64,000 bases of DNA from Streptomyces marianii (GTDB lineage: Bacteria > Actinomycetota > Actinomycetes > Streptomycetales > Streptomycetaceae): assembly GCF_005795905.1 (NCBI RefSeq), contig NZ_VAWE01000001.1, forward strand, positions 6,809,001-6,873,000. The letters are read 5' to 3'. A model generated the notes under the pieces. It was given only the letters and a program-made list of their open reading frames with translations, ran no database searches and was not told where the DNA came from. The position numbers were made by a program, and so were the translations under genes. The stretch's first letter is position 1; every line of letters starts with the position of its first letter. Shown here in pieces: positions 54,051 to 63,023 of the stretch.

Positions 54051-54426
54051 GCCCGATCGCCCATGGAGGCCCGGCGCCGCCCGCCGCAGGTCCCGGACGC
54101 ACGGCGCGGCCGGCGGCCGGGGCCTTCGGGTCTGCCCGCCGACCGCGTACACGGCACCTGGGGGCAGCCGAACAGGTGGTACGCCTGCCCATCGCGACAC
54201 GGGCGTCGAAGCCGCCGTTGCCCTTGCCCGGGTGGACACCCACGGTGCCGCGGAGTCGACCGCGAGCCTGTCGGGCGGCCCGTCGCCTGTGACGTCACCG
54301 GGGTCGGCGCCTCGGGTCGAACCGGCAAGGGGCCTACCGAGCCGGAGTACCGTGCGACCGCTTCCACCACCGCAAGCCCCGTCGCCGGCCGCTCTGTTGT
54401 CAGTGCCGGCTGCCACGATCGGACGC
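54051..54426. other. intergenic region, nothing recognised
   Basis: 376 bases between the membrane-protein gene and the methyltransferase-NUDIX gene. No ORF with coding character and no clear hairpin; presumably contains the downstream promoter. Confidence 0.35.
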
Positions 54427-55629
54427 ATGACGACGATCGACTGGGACGCCGCCGCGGACACCTTCGACGACGAACCCGACCACGGGCTCCGCGACCCCGC
54501 GGTCCGCGGGGCCTGGGCGGAGCGCATGCGGCACTGGCTGCCGCCTGCGCCCTGCGACGTGCTCGACCTCGGCTGCGGCACGGGCAGCCTCGCCCTGCTC
54601 GCCACCGGGCAGGGCCACCGGGTGACCGCCGTCGACCTCTCGCCGCGGATGGTGGAGGCCGCGCGCCGCAAACTCGCGGGCACGGGGGCCGAGGTGCTGA
54701 CGGGCCCCGCTGAGCGGCCCCCGGTGGGAGACCGGCGGTACGACGCCGTGCTCGTGCGCCATGTGCTGTGGGCGATGGAGGCCCCCGAGGTGGCCCTCAC
54801 CCACTGGACCTCCCTGCTGCGCCCGGGAGGGCGGCTGGTTCTCGTCGAAGGGGTGTGGGAGGGCAGCGGACTGCCGGCGGCCCGCCTGATCGCCGCCCTC
54901 GGCCCACTCTCCCGGAGGATCGACCACGAACGGCTGTCGGACGTGCCCGGCCTGTGGGGCGGGCCCGTGCACGACGAGCGGTACGCCCTGGTGGCCCGGA
55001 TCGCCCCGGCCGGGCCCGCCCGGGAAGCCGGTGCCGCCCGGGGCCCGGACGGCGAGGACACGGGGACCGCTCCGGTGCGGCAGGGCGAGGACGGCCACGC
55101 GGCCCCGGCCCGGCACAGCGAAGTCGTCGACGTCCATCTCGTCCTGCGCCGAGGCGACGAGGTCCTGCTCGCCCGCCGGGCCGGGACGGGCTACGGGGAC
55201 GGGCTGTGGAACGGCCCCTCGGGCCACGTCGAGGAGGGCGAGGACGTGCGCGCGGCCATGGTGCGCGAGGCGCGCGAGGAGATCGGCGTCGAGTTCGCGC
55301 CGGAGGATCTGCGCGTCGCGCTGGTGATGCAGCACCGGGGGCCCGGAGACCCGCCGCGCACGGGCTGGTTCTTCGAGGCGGACGGCGCCGGCGGCGACGA
55401 GCCGTACAACCGGGAGCCCCACAAGTGCTCGGAGCTGGCCTGGCATCCCCTCGCCGCGCTCCCGGACGACATGGTCGCGTACTGCAGGGCCGGGTTCGAG
55501 GCGTACCGGAGGGGCGAGCGCTTCCTCCTCCACTGGCACGAGGACGACGACCCGATCGCCCACGACCCGGGCCTTCCGGACCGTGCGGTGCCGCTGCCGG
55601 CGACGCGCGTCATTCCAGCAGCCGGGTGA
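54427..55629 (+). CDS. SAM methyltransferase-NUDIX hydrolase fusion
   Basis: 400 residues in one frame. N-terminal class I methyltransferase, residues 1-195: DVLDLGCGTGSLALLATGQG (SAM loop), TAVDLSPRMVEAA and LLRPGGRLVLVEGVW. A ~35-residue linker follows, then a NUDIX domain, about 235-370, with a full box: GHVEEGE, seven residues, REAREEIGV. The C-terminus includes WHPLAALPDDMV. It probably couples methylation with hydrolysis of a nucleoside-diphosphate-linked compound; substrates unknown. The 3' end overlaps the convergent DUF402 gene by 20 bases. Confidence 0.9.
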   Translation: MTTIDWDAAADTFDDEPDHGLRDPAVRGAWAERMRHWLPPAPCDVLDLGCGTGSLALLATGQGHRVTAVDLSPRMVEAARRKLAGTGAEVLTGPAERPPVGDRRYDAVLVRHVLWAMEAPEVALTHWTSLLRPGGRLVLVEGVWEGSGLPAARLIAALGPLSRRIDHERLSDVPGLWGGPVHDERYALVARIAPAGPAREAGAARGPDGEDTGTAPVRQGEDGHAAPARHSEVVDVHLVLRRGDEVLLARRAGTGYGDGLWNGPSGHVEEGEDVRAAMVREAREEIGVEFAPEDLRVALVMQHRGPGDPPRTGWFFEADGAGGDEPYNREPHKCSELAWHPLAALPDDMVAYCRAGFEAYRRGERFLLHWHEDDDPIAHDPGLPDRAVPLPATRVIPAAG

Positions 55630-56104
55630 ACCGGCCCTGGCGCGCGAGGAGTTCCAGGGTGTCCAGGGCTCGTTCCGCCTCCTCGGCGGCCCGGGGGTCC
55701 CGCTCGGCGAGACCGCTGGCGGCGAACTCGTCCTCGTCCAGCCGCAGGACCAGCGTGCCGTCGGCCGACACCCACAGATCCAGGTCCAGATCCTCCACCA
55801 CCAGCTCGTCCCGGGACACCAGGGCGGGCCGGGTGATGTCGGTGTACCAGCCCTTCAGCGTCCCGTCGCCCGCACGGACCTCCTTGACCGCGTACCAGCG
55901 GTCGCGCCAGTAGTGCTCGGTGAAGACGTCACCCGGTTCGAAGCGGACGAACCCGAAGTCCTTCACGTCCTCACCCGCCCACGGCGCACGGACGGTGATC
56001 CGGGTGCCGTCGTCCGCGACGACCGCCGCCGGGTAACGGATCTTCGTGCGCCCGGCCTTGACCAGGGCCACGTCGACCCAGGACTCACCCCAGCGTGCGG
56101 ACAT
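55610..56104 (-). CDS. DUF402 domain protein
   Basis: 164 residues. The DUF402 fold is shown by FTEHYWRDRWYAVKEVRAGD, GWYTDITRPALVSRDELVVE and DLDLDLWVSADGTLVLRLDE; acidic residues of this type bind metal in family members, some of which hydrolyse nucleoside di/triphosphates or NDP-capped RNA. The start lies inside the end of the GNAT gene (20-base overlap), so they are co-translated. A role in nucleotide or RNA 5'-end metabolism is inference. Confidence 0.88.
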   Translation of the reverse strand: MSARWGESWVDVALVKAGRTKIRYPAAVVADDGTRITVRAPWAGEDVKDFGFVRFEPGDVFTEHYWRDRWYAVKEVRAGDGTLKGWYTDITRPALVSRDELVVEDLDLDLWVSADGTLVLRLDEDEFAASGLAERDPRAAEEAERALDTLELLARQGRFTRLLE

Positions 56105-57008
56105 GGCGCACCTCCGTCGCGCAGATCTCGTAGCCGAACCACTCGTTGACGGCAAGCATCGGGGCGTTGCCCGCGTCGTTGCCGGTGAACGCCTCGGTGA
56201 ACCCGGCGTTCCGTGCCCGGTGCAGCGAGTCGTTCTTCGCCAGCTTGGCAAGCCCGCGGCCGCGGTGGGCCCGGGCGGTGCCGGTCATGGCCGTCCCGTA
56301 GCGGGTCGAGCCGTCCGTACGGGCCGCGCTGAACGCCACCGGGCGCCCGTCCACGACGGCGACCGACGTCAGTTCCGGGCTGAACAGCGGATGCGCCCAG
56401 GTCTCGTCGAGCCAGTGCCGGTAGTCCGTGAACTCCGCCGCCACGTCGCCCGGTTCGTCCGCGGTCGTCTCGGCGTCCAGTTCGAAGAGCGGCCGCGGGT
56501 CGCCGGCGAACTCGGACGCCGGGACGACCCGCACCCCGTCCGGCGGAGTCCGCAGCGGCGGCAGCGCTCCTGCCGCCAGATCGAGACGGAGGAAGTGCGC
56601 CGTGCGCCCGGCCCGGTAGCCCAGCCGCTCGGCGAAGGCGCGATGCCCGGGTTCGTCCAGCACCCAGGTGTGGACCCTGGTGGCACCGGCGCCTGCCAGA
56701 TACTCCTCGGCCGCGCGCACGACCGCCGAACCCGCGCCGCGGCCACGGCGCTCGGGGTGCACATAGACGTTGGCGTAGCCGACCCCCGGCTCGGGGCTGT
56801 CGTGCGCGAGCCCCACCTGCGCCGTGCCGATGATCTCGCCGTCCTCCTCGGCGACCAGCGGCCGGTACCGGGCGAGCGGATGCGCGTGCTCCGTCTCGAA
56901 CACCAGGGACTCGGGGGTGACCAGCATGAACGGCAGGGCGGCGCGCCGGACCCGGGCGACCGCCTCGGCGTCTCCGGGCGCGCGGAAGGCGCGGACGATC
57001 ACAGTCAT
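56085..57008 (-). CDS. GNAT acetyltransferase with two domains
   Basis: 307 residues. The N-terminal GNAT domain has VYVHPERRGRGAGSAVVRAA (acetyl-CoA loop) and ends near LGYRAGR. The C-terminal GNAT-like domain has TGTARAHRGRGLAKLAKN and NAPMLAVNEWFGYEICATE. Tandem-GNAT proteins of this layout, like mycothiol synthase, often keep one active domain; both loops look usable here. It is first in an operon with the DUF402 gene and divergent from a GntR regulator. Substrate unknown. Confidence 0.88.
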   Translation of the reverse strand: MTVIVRAFRAPGDAEAVARVRRAALPFMLVTPESLVFETEHAHPLARYRPLVAEEDGEIIGTAQVGLAHDSPEPGVGYANVYVHPERRGRGAGSAVVRAAEEYLAGAGATRVHTWVLDEPGHRAFAERLGYRAGRTAHFLRLDLAAGALPPLRTPPDGVRVVPASEFAGDPRPLFELDAETTADEPGDVAAEFTDYRHWLDETWAHPLFSPELTSVAVVDGRPVAFSAARTDGSTRYGTAMTGTARAHRGRGLAKLAKNDSLHRARNAGFTEAFTGNDAGNAPMLAVNEWFGYEICATEVRHVRTLG

Positions 57009-57104
57009 GATGCGGCACGCTACGCGCGCGCCCCCGCGCACGCCTCTCAATTTCCCGAGGGTCCCGAGCGGCGTGCCCGAGGCCCGGAAGTGGGGGACAA
57101 TCAC

Positions 57105-57482
57105 GTGGTGACCTTGAAAATCGTCATCGACACGGACGACGCCCGCGCGCCCTACGAGCAGCTCCGCTCCCAGATCTCGGCCCAGGCGCGCTCGGGCGCC
57201 CTGCCCGTCGGCTACAAACTTCCCACCGTGCGGGGGCTCGCGGAGGAACTCGGCCTCGCGGCCAACACCGTCGCCAAGGCGTACCGGGCCCTGGAGGGCG
57301 ACGGCGTGATCGAAACCCGGGGCCGGAACGGCACGTTCGTCGCGGCGGCCGGGGACGCGGCGGAGCGCCAGGCGGCGACTGCCGCCCAGCGGTACGCCGA
57401 ACTGGTCCACCGCCTGGGCCTCTCCCGTGCCGACGCGCTCTCCGCGGTGCAGGACGCACTGCGCGCCACCTACGGGAAGTGA
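57105..57482 (+). CDS. GntR-family regulator, YtrA subfamily
   Basis: 125 residues. Winged helix: PYEQLRSQISAQARSGALP, YKLPTVRGLAEELGLAANTV, AKAYRALEGDGVIETRGRNG, then a short helical tail instead of a large effector domain, as in YtrA-type repressors. GTG at 57105 or 57108; a GGGGGA site favours the first. The divergent GNAT gene 96 bases away is a possible target, and autoregulation is usual. YtrA genes often precede ABC transporters, but none is here. Confidence 0.88.
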   Translation: MVTLKIVIDTDDARAPYEQLRSQISAQARSGALPVGYKLPTVRGLAEELGLAANTVAKAYRALEGDGVIETRGRNGTFVAAAGDAAERQAATAAQRYAELVHRLGLSRADALSAVQDALRATYGK

Positions 57483-57555
57483 GTCCGTGCGGCCTGCCGC
57501 AGCCACTCCCACGAGAGCTACGACCCGGCCGCCCGCCACTGGAATCGGACGGCCC

Positions 57556-58650
57556 TCAGAGGTACAGCCCCGCGTCCGCCCCGCCGTGCTGGGACGGCAC
57601 GGACGCCGGCACCGTCCCCCGGCGCAGGGCGTACAACTCCGCCAGCGTCGCGCCCTCGCGGCCGACACCCTCCTCGGTGGCCAGCCAGGACACGGCCTCC
57701 TCGCGGGTGAGCGGGCCGACCTCGATCCGGGCAAGGCAGCGGCCCGGCCGGACGACGGCGGGGTGCAGCCGCTCGAGGTCCTCGTTGGTGGTGACGCCCA
57801 CGAGGACGTTCCGGCCCTGGCCGAGCAGCCCGTCCGTCAGGTTCAGCAGCCGGGACAGCGCCTGCCCCGCGGCGTGCCGTGCCTCGCCCCGGATCAGTTC
57901 GTCGCAGTCCTCCAGGAGCAGCAGCCTCCAGCGCCCCTTGGCCGTGCCCTCGTCCTCGCCGATCGCGATGTCCATCAGATAGCCGACGTCGTTGAACAGC
58001 CGCTCCGGATCGAGGACGCAGTCCACCTGGCACCAGTCGCGCCACGAGCGGGCCAGCGTCCGCAGCGCTGAGGTCTTCCCCGTGCCCGGCGGACCGTGCA
58101 GCAGGAGCAGCCGGCCCGCGATGTCGTCCGGCGTCACCTTCATCAGCCGGTCCATCGCCTGAGCCACCGGGGTCGTGTAGTTGGGACGGACCTCGTCCCA
58201 GGTGCCGGCGCTGATCTGGCGGGTCGTGCGGTGCGGGCCGCGGCGCGGGGAGACGTACCAGAACCCCATGGTGACGTTGTCGGGCTGCGGCTCGGGCTCG
58301 TCCTGGACGCCGTCCGTCGCCTGCCTGTGCACGTTCTCGGCGAGTTCCGGGCTGACCGCGGTGACCGTGATGTCCGCCCCGCGGTTCCACCGTGAGATCA
58401 GCAGGGTCCACCCCTCGCCCTCGGCGAGCGTCGCGCTCCGGTCGTCGTCACGTGCGGCGCGCAGCACCCGGGCGCCCGGCGGCAGCAGTGTGGCGCCGGG
58501 CTTGACCCGGTCGATCGTCGAACTGTGCGAATACGGCTGCTCGCCCGTCGCGAAGCGGCCGAGGAACAGCGCGTCGACGACATCCGACGGCGAATCGCTG
58601 TCGTCGACGTTGAGCCGGATCGGCAGAGCGTGCTCAGGGGTGGCGGTCAT
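57556..58650 (-). CDS. AAA ATPase with DUF5925-type N-terminal domain
   Basis: 364 residues. The N-terminal ~150 residues (DVVDALFLGRFATGEQPYSH, TLLISRWNRGADITVTA) are the DUF5925 module. AAA core: LLLHGPPGTGKTSALRTLA (Walker A), RWRLLLLEDCDELI (Walker B with ED) and NVLVGVTTNEDLERLHPAVV, RPGRCLARIEVG (sensor 1 and arginine-finger region). It resembles proteasome-ATPase-like single-AAA proteins. Client unknown. A lone gene. Confidence 0.88.
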   Translation of the reverse strand: MTATPEHALPIRLNVDDSDSPSDVVDALFLGRFATGEQPYSHSSTIDRVKPGATLLPPGARVLRAARDDDRSATLAEGEGWTLLISRWNRGADITVTAVSPELAENVHRQATDGVQDEPEPQPDNVTMGFWYVSPRRGPHRTTRQISAGTWDEVRPNYTTPVAQAMDRLMKVTPDDIAGRLLLLHGPPGTGKTSALRTLARSWRDWCQVDCVLDPERLFNDVGYLMDIAIGEDEGTAKGRWRLLLLEDCDELIRGEARHAAGQALSRLLNLTDGLLGQGRNVLVGVTTNEDLERLHPAVVRPGRCLARIEVGPLTREEAVSWLATEEGVGREGATLAELYALRRGTVPASVPSQHGGADAGLYL

Positions 58651-58746
58651 GGCGCCATGATCCGGCACGTCGGCCCTCGGTGCACGGCCTTTTGGGGCGT
58701 GCCGCCGCTCTCCCCGACCGCACTCGGGTGCACCGATCCGGGGCAC

Positions 58747-59535
58747 TCATGTACGCAGCAACCGGAGCGCCCTCCTCGTCCGGCGGACGACCGCGTACCC
58801 CTTGGTGAGGGCCCGGTCCCCGGCGAAGTCGCGGGCGACTCCCCGGCCCTCGACGAGCCGTTCGAACTGCTCGGCACCCGTGGAGCGGCGCACGGTCACC
58901 CGCTCCAGGGCGTACGGCCCCTGGCGGCGGCGGGCCAGAGCGTTCCCCACGGCCAGGGACTGCGCGAAGCCGGCGGCGCGCACCGCCTGTCGGACCCGGC
59001 GGCTGGAGTAGCCGTACGGGTAGGCGAACGAGACCGGCGCGTCGCCGAGTTCCGCGGCGATGATCTCCCTGCAACGCAGCGACTCGAACCGGAGCCGTCG
59101 GTCGTCCAGCTGGTCCAGCTGCGGATGGGTGTGCGAATGGCCGCCGATCTCCGTGCCCGCCGCGGCCAGTTCCCTCACCTGTCCCCAGTCCAGCATGGTG
59201 TCGGGCGCGCCGCCCTCCTCGTGCGCACCCCGCAGCCAGCCGGTCGACACGAAGAGCGTCGAGGCGAAGCCCAGCTTGTCGAGCACGGGAAGGGCGTGCC
59301 GGTGCACGCCCTCGTAGCCGTCGTCGAAGGTGATCAGCACCGGCCGGGGCGGCAGGGGTTCGCCGTGCCGCCAGGCCCGGCCGAGCCCGGCGGTGGTGAC
59401 CGGGGTGAACCCGCGCTCGCCGAGCAGTTCCATCTGTTCGGCGAAGGCCCCCGGCGCCACCGAGAGGCCGTGGACCGCCGGAGCGGGCCGGTGCGCTATC
59501 GCGTGGTACATGAGGATCGGCACGGCCTCGTTCAT
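58747..59535 (-). CDS. polysaccharide deacetylase (CE4/NodB)
   Basis: 262 residues. NodB motifs: LITFDDGYEGVHRHA (motif 1 with metal Asp), GGHSHTHPQLDQLD (motif 2, metal histidines), FAYPYGYSSRRVR (motif 3). It starts MNEAVPILMYHAIA, as in the cytoplasmic-start PgaB/IcaB-like group. It overlaps the upstream glycosyltransferase gene (ATGA) and is third in a three-gene operon, so it probably deacetylates an N-acetylated sugar polymer made by the two glycosyltransferases. Confidence 0.92.
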   Translation of the reverse strand: MNEAVPILMYHAIAHRPAPAVHGLSVAPGAFAEQMELLGERGFTPVTTAGLGRAWRHGEPLPPRPVLITFDDGYEGVHRHALPVLDKLGFASTLFVSTGWLRGAHEEGGAPDTMLDWGQVRELAAAGTEIGGHSHTHPQLDQLDDRRLRFESLRCREIIAAELGDAPVSFAYPYGYSSRRVRQAVRAAGFAQSLAVGNALARRRQGPYALERVTVRRSTGAEQFERLVEGRGVARDFAGDRALTKGYAVVRRTRRALRLLRT

Positions 59536-60554
59536 GGCGTGCCCCCTTCCAGCGGGGCGTGGGCGGTGATCGGGCCGTGCGAGAACGCCACCCCGGACCG
59601 GGCGTGTGCCCGCGCCACCGCGTACCCGGCCGCGGCCGCGGCGACGCCGGCGACGATGGCTCCGGCGCGGCCCGCACCGCCCGGGCGGCCCAGCAGGGCG
59701 TCGCGCAGACCGCGCACGACGCCCGCCGGGAGCACACGGGTGGTGTACCGGCGCTCGGTCTCGAGGCCCTTGCCGCTGCCGACGCTGTGCGAGACGAGGG
59801 CCTTGGACAGCCCTTCGGCGTAGGCGCGGGTGCGGAAGTAGCGGAAGCGCTCCCGCTGCGCGGGGACCCTGTGGTGGATGACGGCGCGGTCGTCGATCAG
59901 CAGCACCGCGTCCGGTAGGGCCCGGCCGAGCCGGATGCAGAGTTCGGTCTCCTCGCAGCCCAGGGGCCGTCTGTCGGCGTCCCGTCCGATGCCGGTGGCG
60001 AATCCGCCGGCGGCGTCGAAGGCGGTGCGGCGGAAGGACGCGTTGCCGCCGAGGACGTTCCGGACCGGGACGCGGCCGGGAGGAAGCCCCCGGTACGTGC
60101 ACCCGACGACCCAGTCGAACTCCTCGGGGAACCACACCGGCCTGCGGCCCGAGGCCCAGAGCGGCAGGGTCCTGCCGCCGACGGCCATGACCCGGGGGTC
60201 GTCGTACCCCTCGGCGAAGTGCCGCAGCCAGTCGCGCTCGGCCACGGCGTCGTCGTCGAGGAAGGCCACGAACTCGCCGCGGGACACGGCGATACCGGTG
60301 TTGCGGCCGGCGGAGAGGCCGCGGGGGCCCGCGTTGGCGAGCACCCGCACCTCCTCTCCCGGTGACGCGCTCCCGTGTCCGGAGGTGAACTCCTCGGTGA
60401 GGCGGTCCAGCAGCCGGGGGTTGTGGTCGACCACGACCAGCGTCTCCAGCGCCGGGAGCGACTGCCGGCGCACCGACTCCACGGCCGTGAGGATGTCCGT
60501 CCAGCGTTCCTCGGTGTAGACGCAGATGACCACGGAGAACGTCCGGTGGTTCAA
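59532..60554 (-). CDS. family-2 glycosyltransferase with C-terminal extension
   Basis: 340 residues; TTG start with GAGGAGAGG five to six bases upstream. GT-A fold: FSVVICVYTEERWTDILTAV, LVVVDHNPRLLDRL, GRNTGIAVSRGEFVAFLDDD (the D-x-D that binds metal and donor), and GGNASFRRTAFDAAGGF with CEETELCIRLG (catalytic ED). One C-terminal hydrophobic helix (IVAGVAAAAAGYAVA) may tether it to the membrane. Middle gene of the operon, coupled on both sides. Possible rhamnosyl- or galactosyl-type envelope sugar transfer; unproven. Confidence 0.9.
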   Translation of the reverse strand: MNHRTFSVVICVYTEERWTDILTAVESVRRQSLPALETLVVVDHNPRLLDRLTEEFTSGHGSASPGEEVRVLANAGPRGLSAGRNTGIAVSRGEFVAFLDDDAVAERDWLRHFAEGYDDPRVMAVGGRTLPLWASGRRPVWFPEEFDWVVGCTYRGLPPGRVPVRNVLGGNASFRRTAFDAAGGFATGIGRDADRRPLGCEETELCIRLGRALPDAVLLIDDRAVIHHRVPAQRERFRYFRTRAYAEGLSKALVSHSVGSGKGLETERRYTTRVLPAGVVRGLRDALLGRPGGAGRAGAIVAGVAAAAAGYAVARAHARSGVAFSHGPITAHAPLEGGTP

Positions 60555-61426
60555 GAGACCTCTCCTCGTGGGGCGTTGAGGCCGACTGCGGGACCGCGGC
60601 GGGAGGCCCTGCGGACCCCCTTCTCCCTCAGGATCACTTTGAGTACCCGCAGACCGTCGCGGACGGCCCTGAGGTTGCTCATGCCGTGGATGCGGAGGTA
60701 CTCGTGACTGGGGACCTCCTGGACCCGCAGTCCGGCCTTGACGACCCGGATGTTCATCAGGGTCTCGATCTCGAATCCGGTGCAGTCCAGGGCGATGCTG
60801 TCCAGGCAGTGGCGCCAGAACGCGTTGTAGCCGTAGCAGAGGTCGGTGTAACGGGCGCCGAACTTGGCGTTCACGATGCCGCACAGGACGCGGTTGCCGA
60901 GCTTGCGGACGGGGGTCATGTCGTCGGTGCCGCCGCCGTTGGCGAAGCGGGAGCCCTTGGCGAAGTCGGCGCCGCCGACCAGGGCGGAGACATAGCTGAC
61001 GATCTCCTGGCCGTCGGCGGAGCCGTCCGCGTCGACCATGACGATGATGTCGCCGGTGCAGGCCGCGAAGCCGCTGATGAGGGCGTCCCCCTTGCCCTTG
61101 CCGGCCTGCTCGACGACCTTGACGCCGGGCCACAGCGCGCGGGCGACGTTCACCGTGTCGTCCGTGGAGTTGCCGTCGACGAGCACGACCTCATGGATCC
61201 ACTCGGGCAGGGTCCCGAAGACGTGCGGGAGGTTCTTGGCCTCGTTCATCGCCGGGATCACGACGCTGACCGGCGGTGCGATGGCGAGGTGGGAGGAGAT
61301 CGGACGGTACTGGGCCGGTACTCGGCCGAGCGTGGCCGTGGCCGTCGCCATGACCGGTGCGGGCGCGCCGGCCGTGGTTGTCGGATCGTGAGGACCCGGG
61401 ACCGCCGGGCGCAGGAACGAGCTCAT
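60551..61426 (-). CDS. family-2 glycosyltransferase (polyprenol-phosphate sugar synthase-like)
   Basis: 291 residues. GT-A fold: PVSVVIPAMNEAKNLPHVFG, VVLVDGNSTDDTVNVA, KGKGDALISGFAACTGDIIV, MVDADGSADGQEI (the D-x-D donor site), and CYGYNAFWRHCLD. Resembles DPM1-like enzymes that load a sugar from NDP-sugar onto a lipid carrier, without membrane helices. First gene of the operon that continues with a second GT2 and a NodB deacetylase. ATG start; the N-terminal ~50 residues are Ala/Pro-rich and variable. Confidence 0.9.
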   Translation of the reverse strand: MSSFLRPAVPGPHDPTTTAGAPAPVMATATATLGRVPAQYRPISSHLAIAPPVSVVIPAMNEAKNLPHVFGTLPEWIHEVVLVDGNSTDDTVNVARALWPGVKVVEQAGKGKGDALISGFAACTGDIIVMVDADGSADGQEIVSYVSALVGGADFAKGSRFANGGGTDDMTPVRKLGNRVLCGIVNAKFGARYTDLCYGYNAFWRHCLDSIALDCTGFEIETLMNIRVVKAGLRVQEVPSHEYLRIHGMSNLRAVRDGLRVLKVILREKGVRRASRRGPAVGLNAPRGEVS

Positions 61427-62213
61427 GAGTCGGTTTCCCTCTCGTCCGGTGGACCGCCCACCCCCGGGCGGTCCGGATGAGTGTCCGGTTCGAAAGGGGG
61501 GTTGTTCTCACCCCGGCCAGGACGGCATGGATCTCCGCACAGGCTGGGCGAGCTGGCATAGCTGGCCGCGCGGTACGCGACTCGGCACGAGTGCGACCGA
61601 GCACGGCACCCCCCTACCGCGCCCCGCCACGGACCGTCGCGACGTCAGACCCCTCCCCAGGAGTCGCCTTTGATGGTCCGTTGCGGGCGGATGTACGACG
61701 GTATTGATGATTGGGACTGTATGACAAGACCTGGCCGTAGGGCGCACTTTTCTCCTTGTTTTGCCTGCGCGTACTGAAATGCACAAACCTGTTACGCAAT
61801 GCGGTACCTGAGGGGTGGAAAGCAATTGCAGTGACGGCCGGGATGAGCGCTTTTCGGGCGGAGGGGTGCTCAGGCCGTACCGGCCGTGCGGCGGGAGGGT
61901 GTGAAGGGCGCGTACGGGGCTGATCCGAGTGCCACGAGCGCCGCTGCCGCGGCACCCGGGCGGGAGTGCGGCGGTGTGTGCCCGAGGGGGCGAGTGGGTG
62001 CCGGGGGATCGTTTGCCCCGGCGTGTTTGCTCGGAGATGGGGCGTATTGCCGGAATGCTGGGCTCCGCCCCACCCGTCGTTCCGGACGGGTCGTCAAGAT
62101 CCGCCGGGCAACACCCCTGTTGCCCGGCCGCATTGTTCTTGGCATGGACACTTCCGGTGAACAAAGGGGCATGCTACGACAGTTGAGCAGAGATCCTGCT
62201 AATGGGAGGTTCC
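61427..62213. promoter_or_regulatory. long divergent intergenic region upstream of glycosyltransferase and lipase
   Basis: 787 bases without a supportable gene. It is AT-richer around 61675-61800 (likely promoter of the minus-strand operon). The segment TCTTGGCATGGACACTTCC at 62137-62155, about 60-75 bases before the lipase start, resembles a motif I recall upstream of other secreted-enzyme genes in Streptomyces and may be its promoter or operator. Confidence 0.4.
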
Positions 62214-63023
62214 ATGAAACTGTCCCGAATCGCGGCAATCTCATCCTCACTCCTCATCGGTGCGGCCCTCGCCCTCACCGGCGCGGGCCAGGCCCAGGCC
62301 GCACAGTCCGCGGCCGCGGTCGACTACGTGGCCCTCGGCGACTCGTACTCGTCGGGTCTCGGCGCCGGGTCCTATCTGGGCGACAGCGGCTCGTGCAGAC
62401 GCAGCAACCGCGCCTACCCCGCCCTCTGGGCGGCCGCCAACTCACCCTCGTCGTTCGCCTTCACGGCCTGTGCGGGCGCTCGTACGGGTGATGTCCTGGC
62501 CGGCCAGCTCGCCCCCCTCAACTCCGGTACCGACCTCGTGTCCATCACGATCGGCGGCAACGACGCGGGCTTCGGCGACGTGATGACGACGTGTATCCTG
62601 CAGTCCGAGAGCACCTGCGTCGCCCGGGTGCAGGAGGCCAAGCACTTCGTGGACACGACCCTCCCGGCCCGGCTCGACTCGGTGTACTCGACCATCAGGT
62701 CCAAGTCGCCGTCCGCCCGGGTCGTCGTCCTCGGCTACCCCCGCATGTACAAGCTCAACGGCAGCTGCATCGCCGGACTCACCGAGAAGGAGCGCGCCGC
62801 GATCAACGGCGGAGCCGACCACCTCAACGCCGCGCTCGCCAAGCGCGTCGCCGACCACGGCTTCACCTTCGCGGACGTCGTGCCGTCCTTCACCGGGCAC
62901 GAGATCTGCTCGGGCGCCTCATGGCTGCACAGCGTCAACTGGCTGAACATCGTCGAGTCGTACCACCCGACCGCCTCCGGACAGTCCGGGGGCTATCTGC
63001 CGCCGTTCCGTTCGGCGGCCTGA
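62214..63023 (+). CDS. secreted SGNH/GDSL-family lipase
   Basis: 269 residues, GGGAGG before the ATG. The signal peptide ends near AQAA (about residue 31). Block I ALGDSYSSGLGAG holds the catalytic Ser, block III TIGGNDAGFGDV the oxyanion Asn, and block V SYHPTASGQ the catalytic His. Six cysteines in the mature part match the three disulfides of Streptomyces SGNH lipases (S. rimosus type). Extracellular esterase/lipase. The 3' end overlaps the convergent kinase gene by 31 bases. Confidence 0.94.
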   Translation: MKLSRIAAISSSLLIGAALALTGAGQAQAAQSAAAVDYVALGDSYSSGLGAGSYLGDSGSCRRSNRAYPALWAAANSPSSFAFTACAGARTGDVLAGQLAPLNSGTDLVSITIGGNDAGFGDVMTTCILQSESTCVARVQEAKHFVDTTLPARLDSVYSTIRSKSPSARVVVLGYPRMYKLNGSCIAGLTEKERAAINGGADHLNAALAKRVADHGFTFADVVPSFTGHEICSGASWLHSVNWLNIVESYHPTASGQSGGYLPPFRSAA

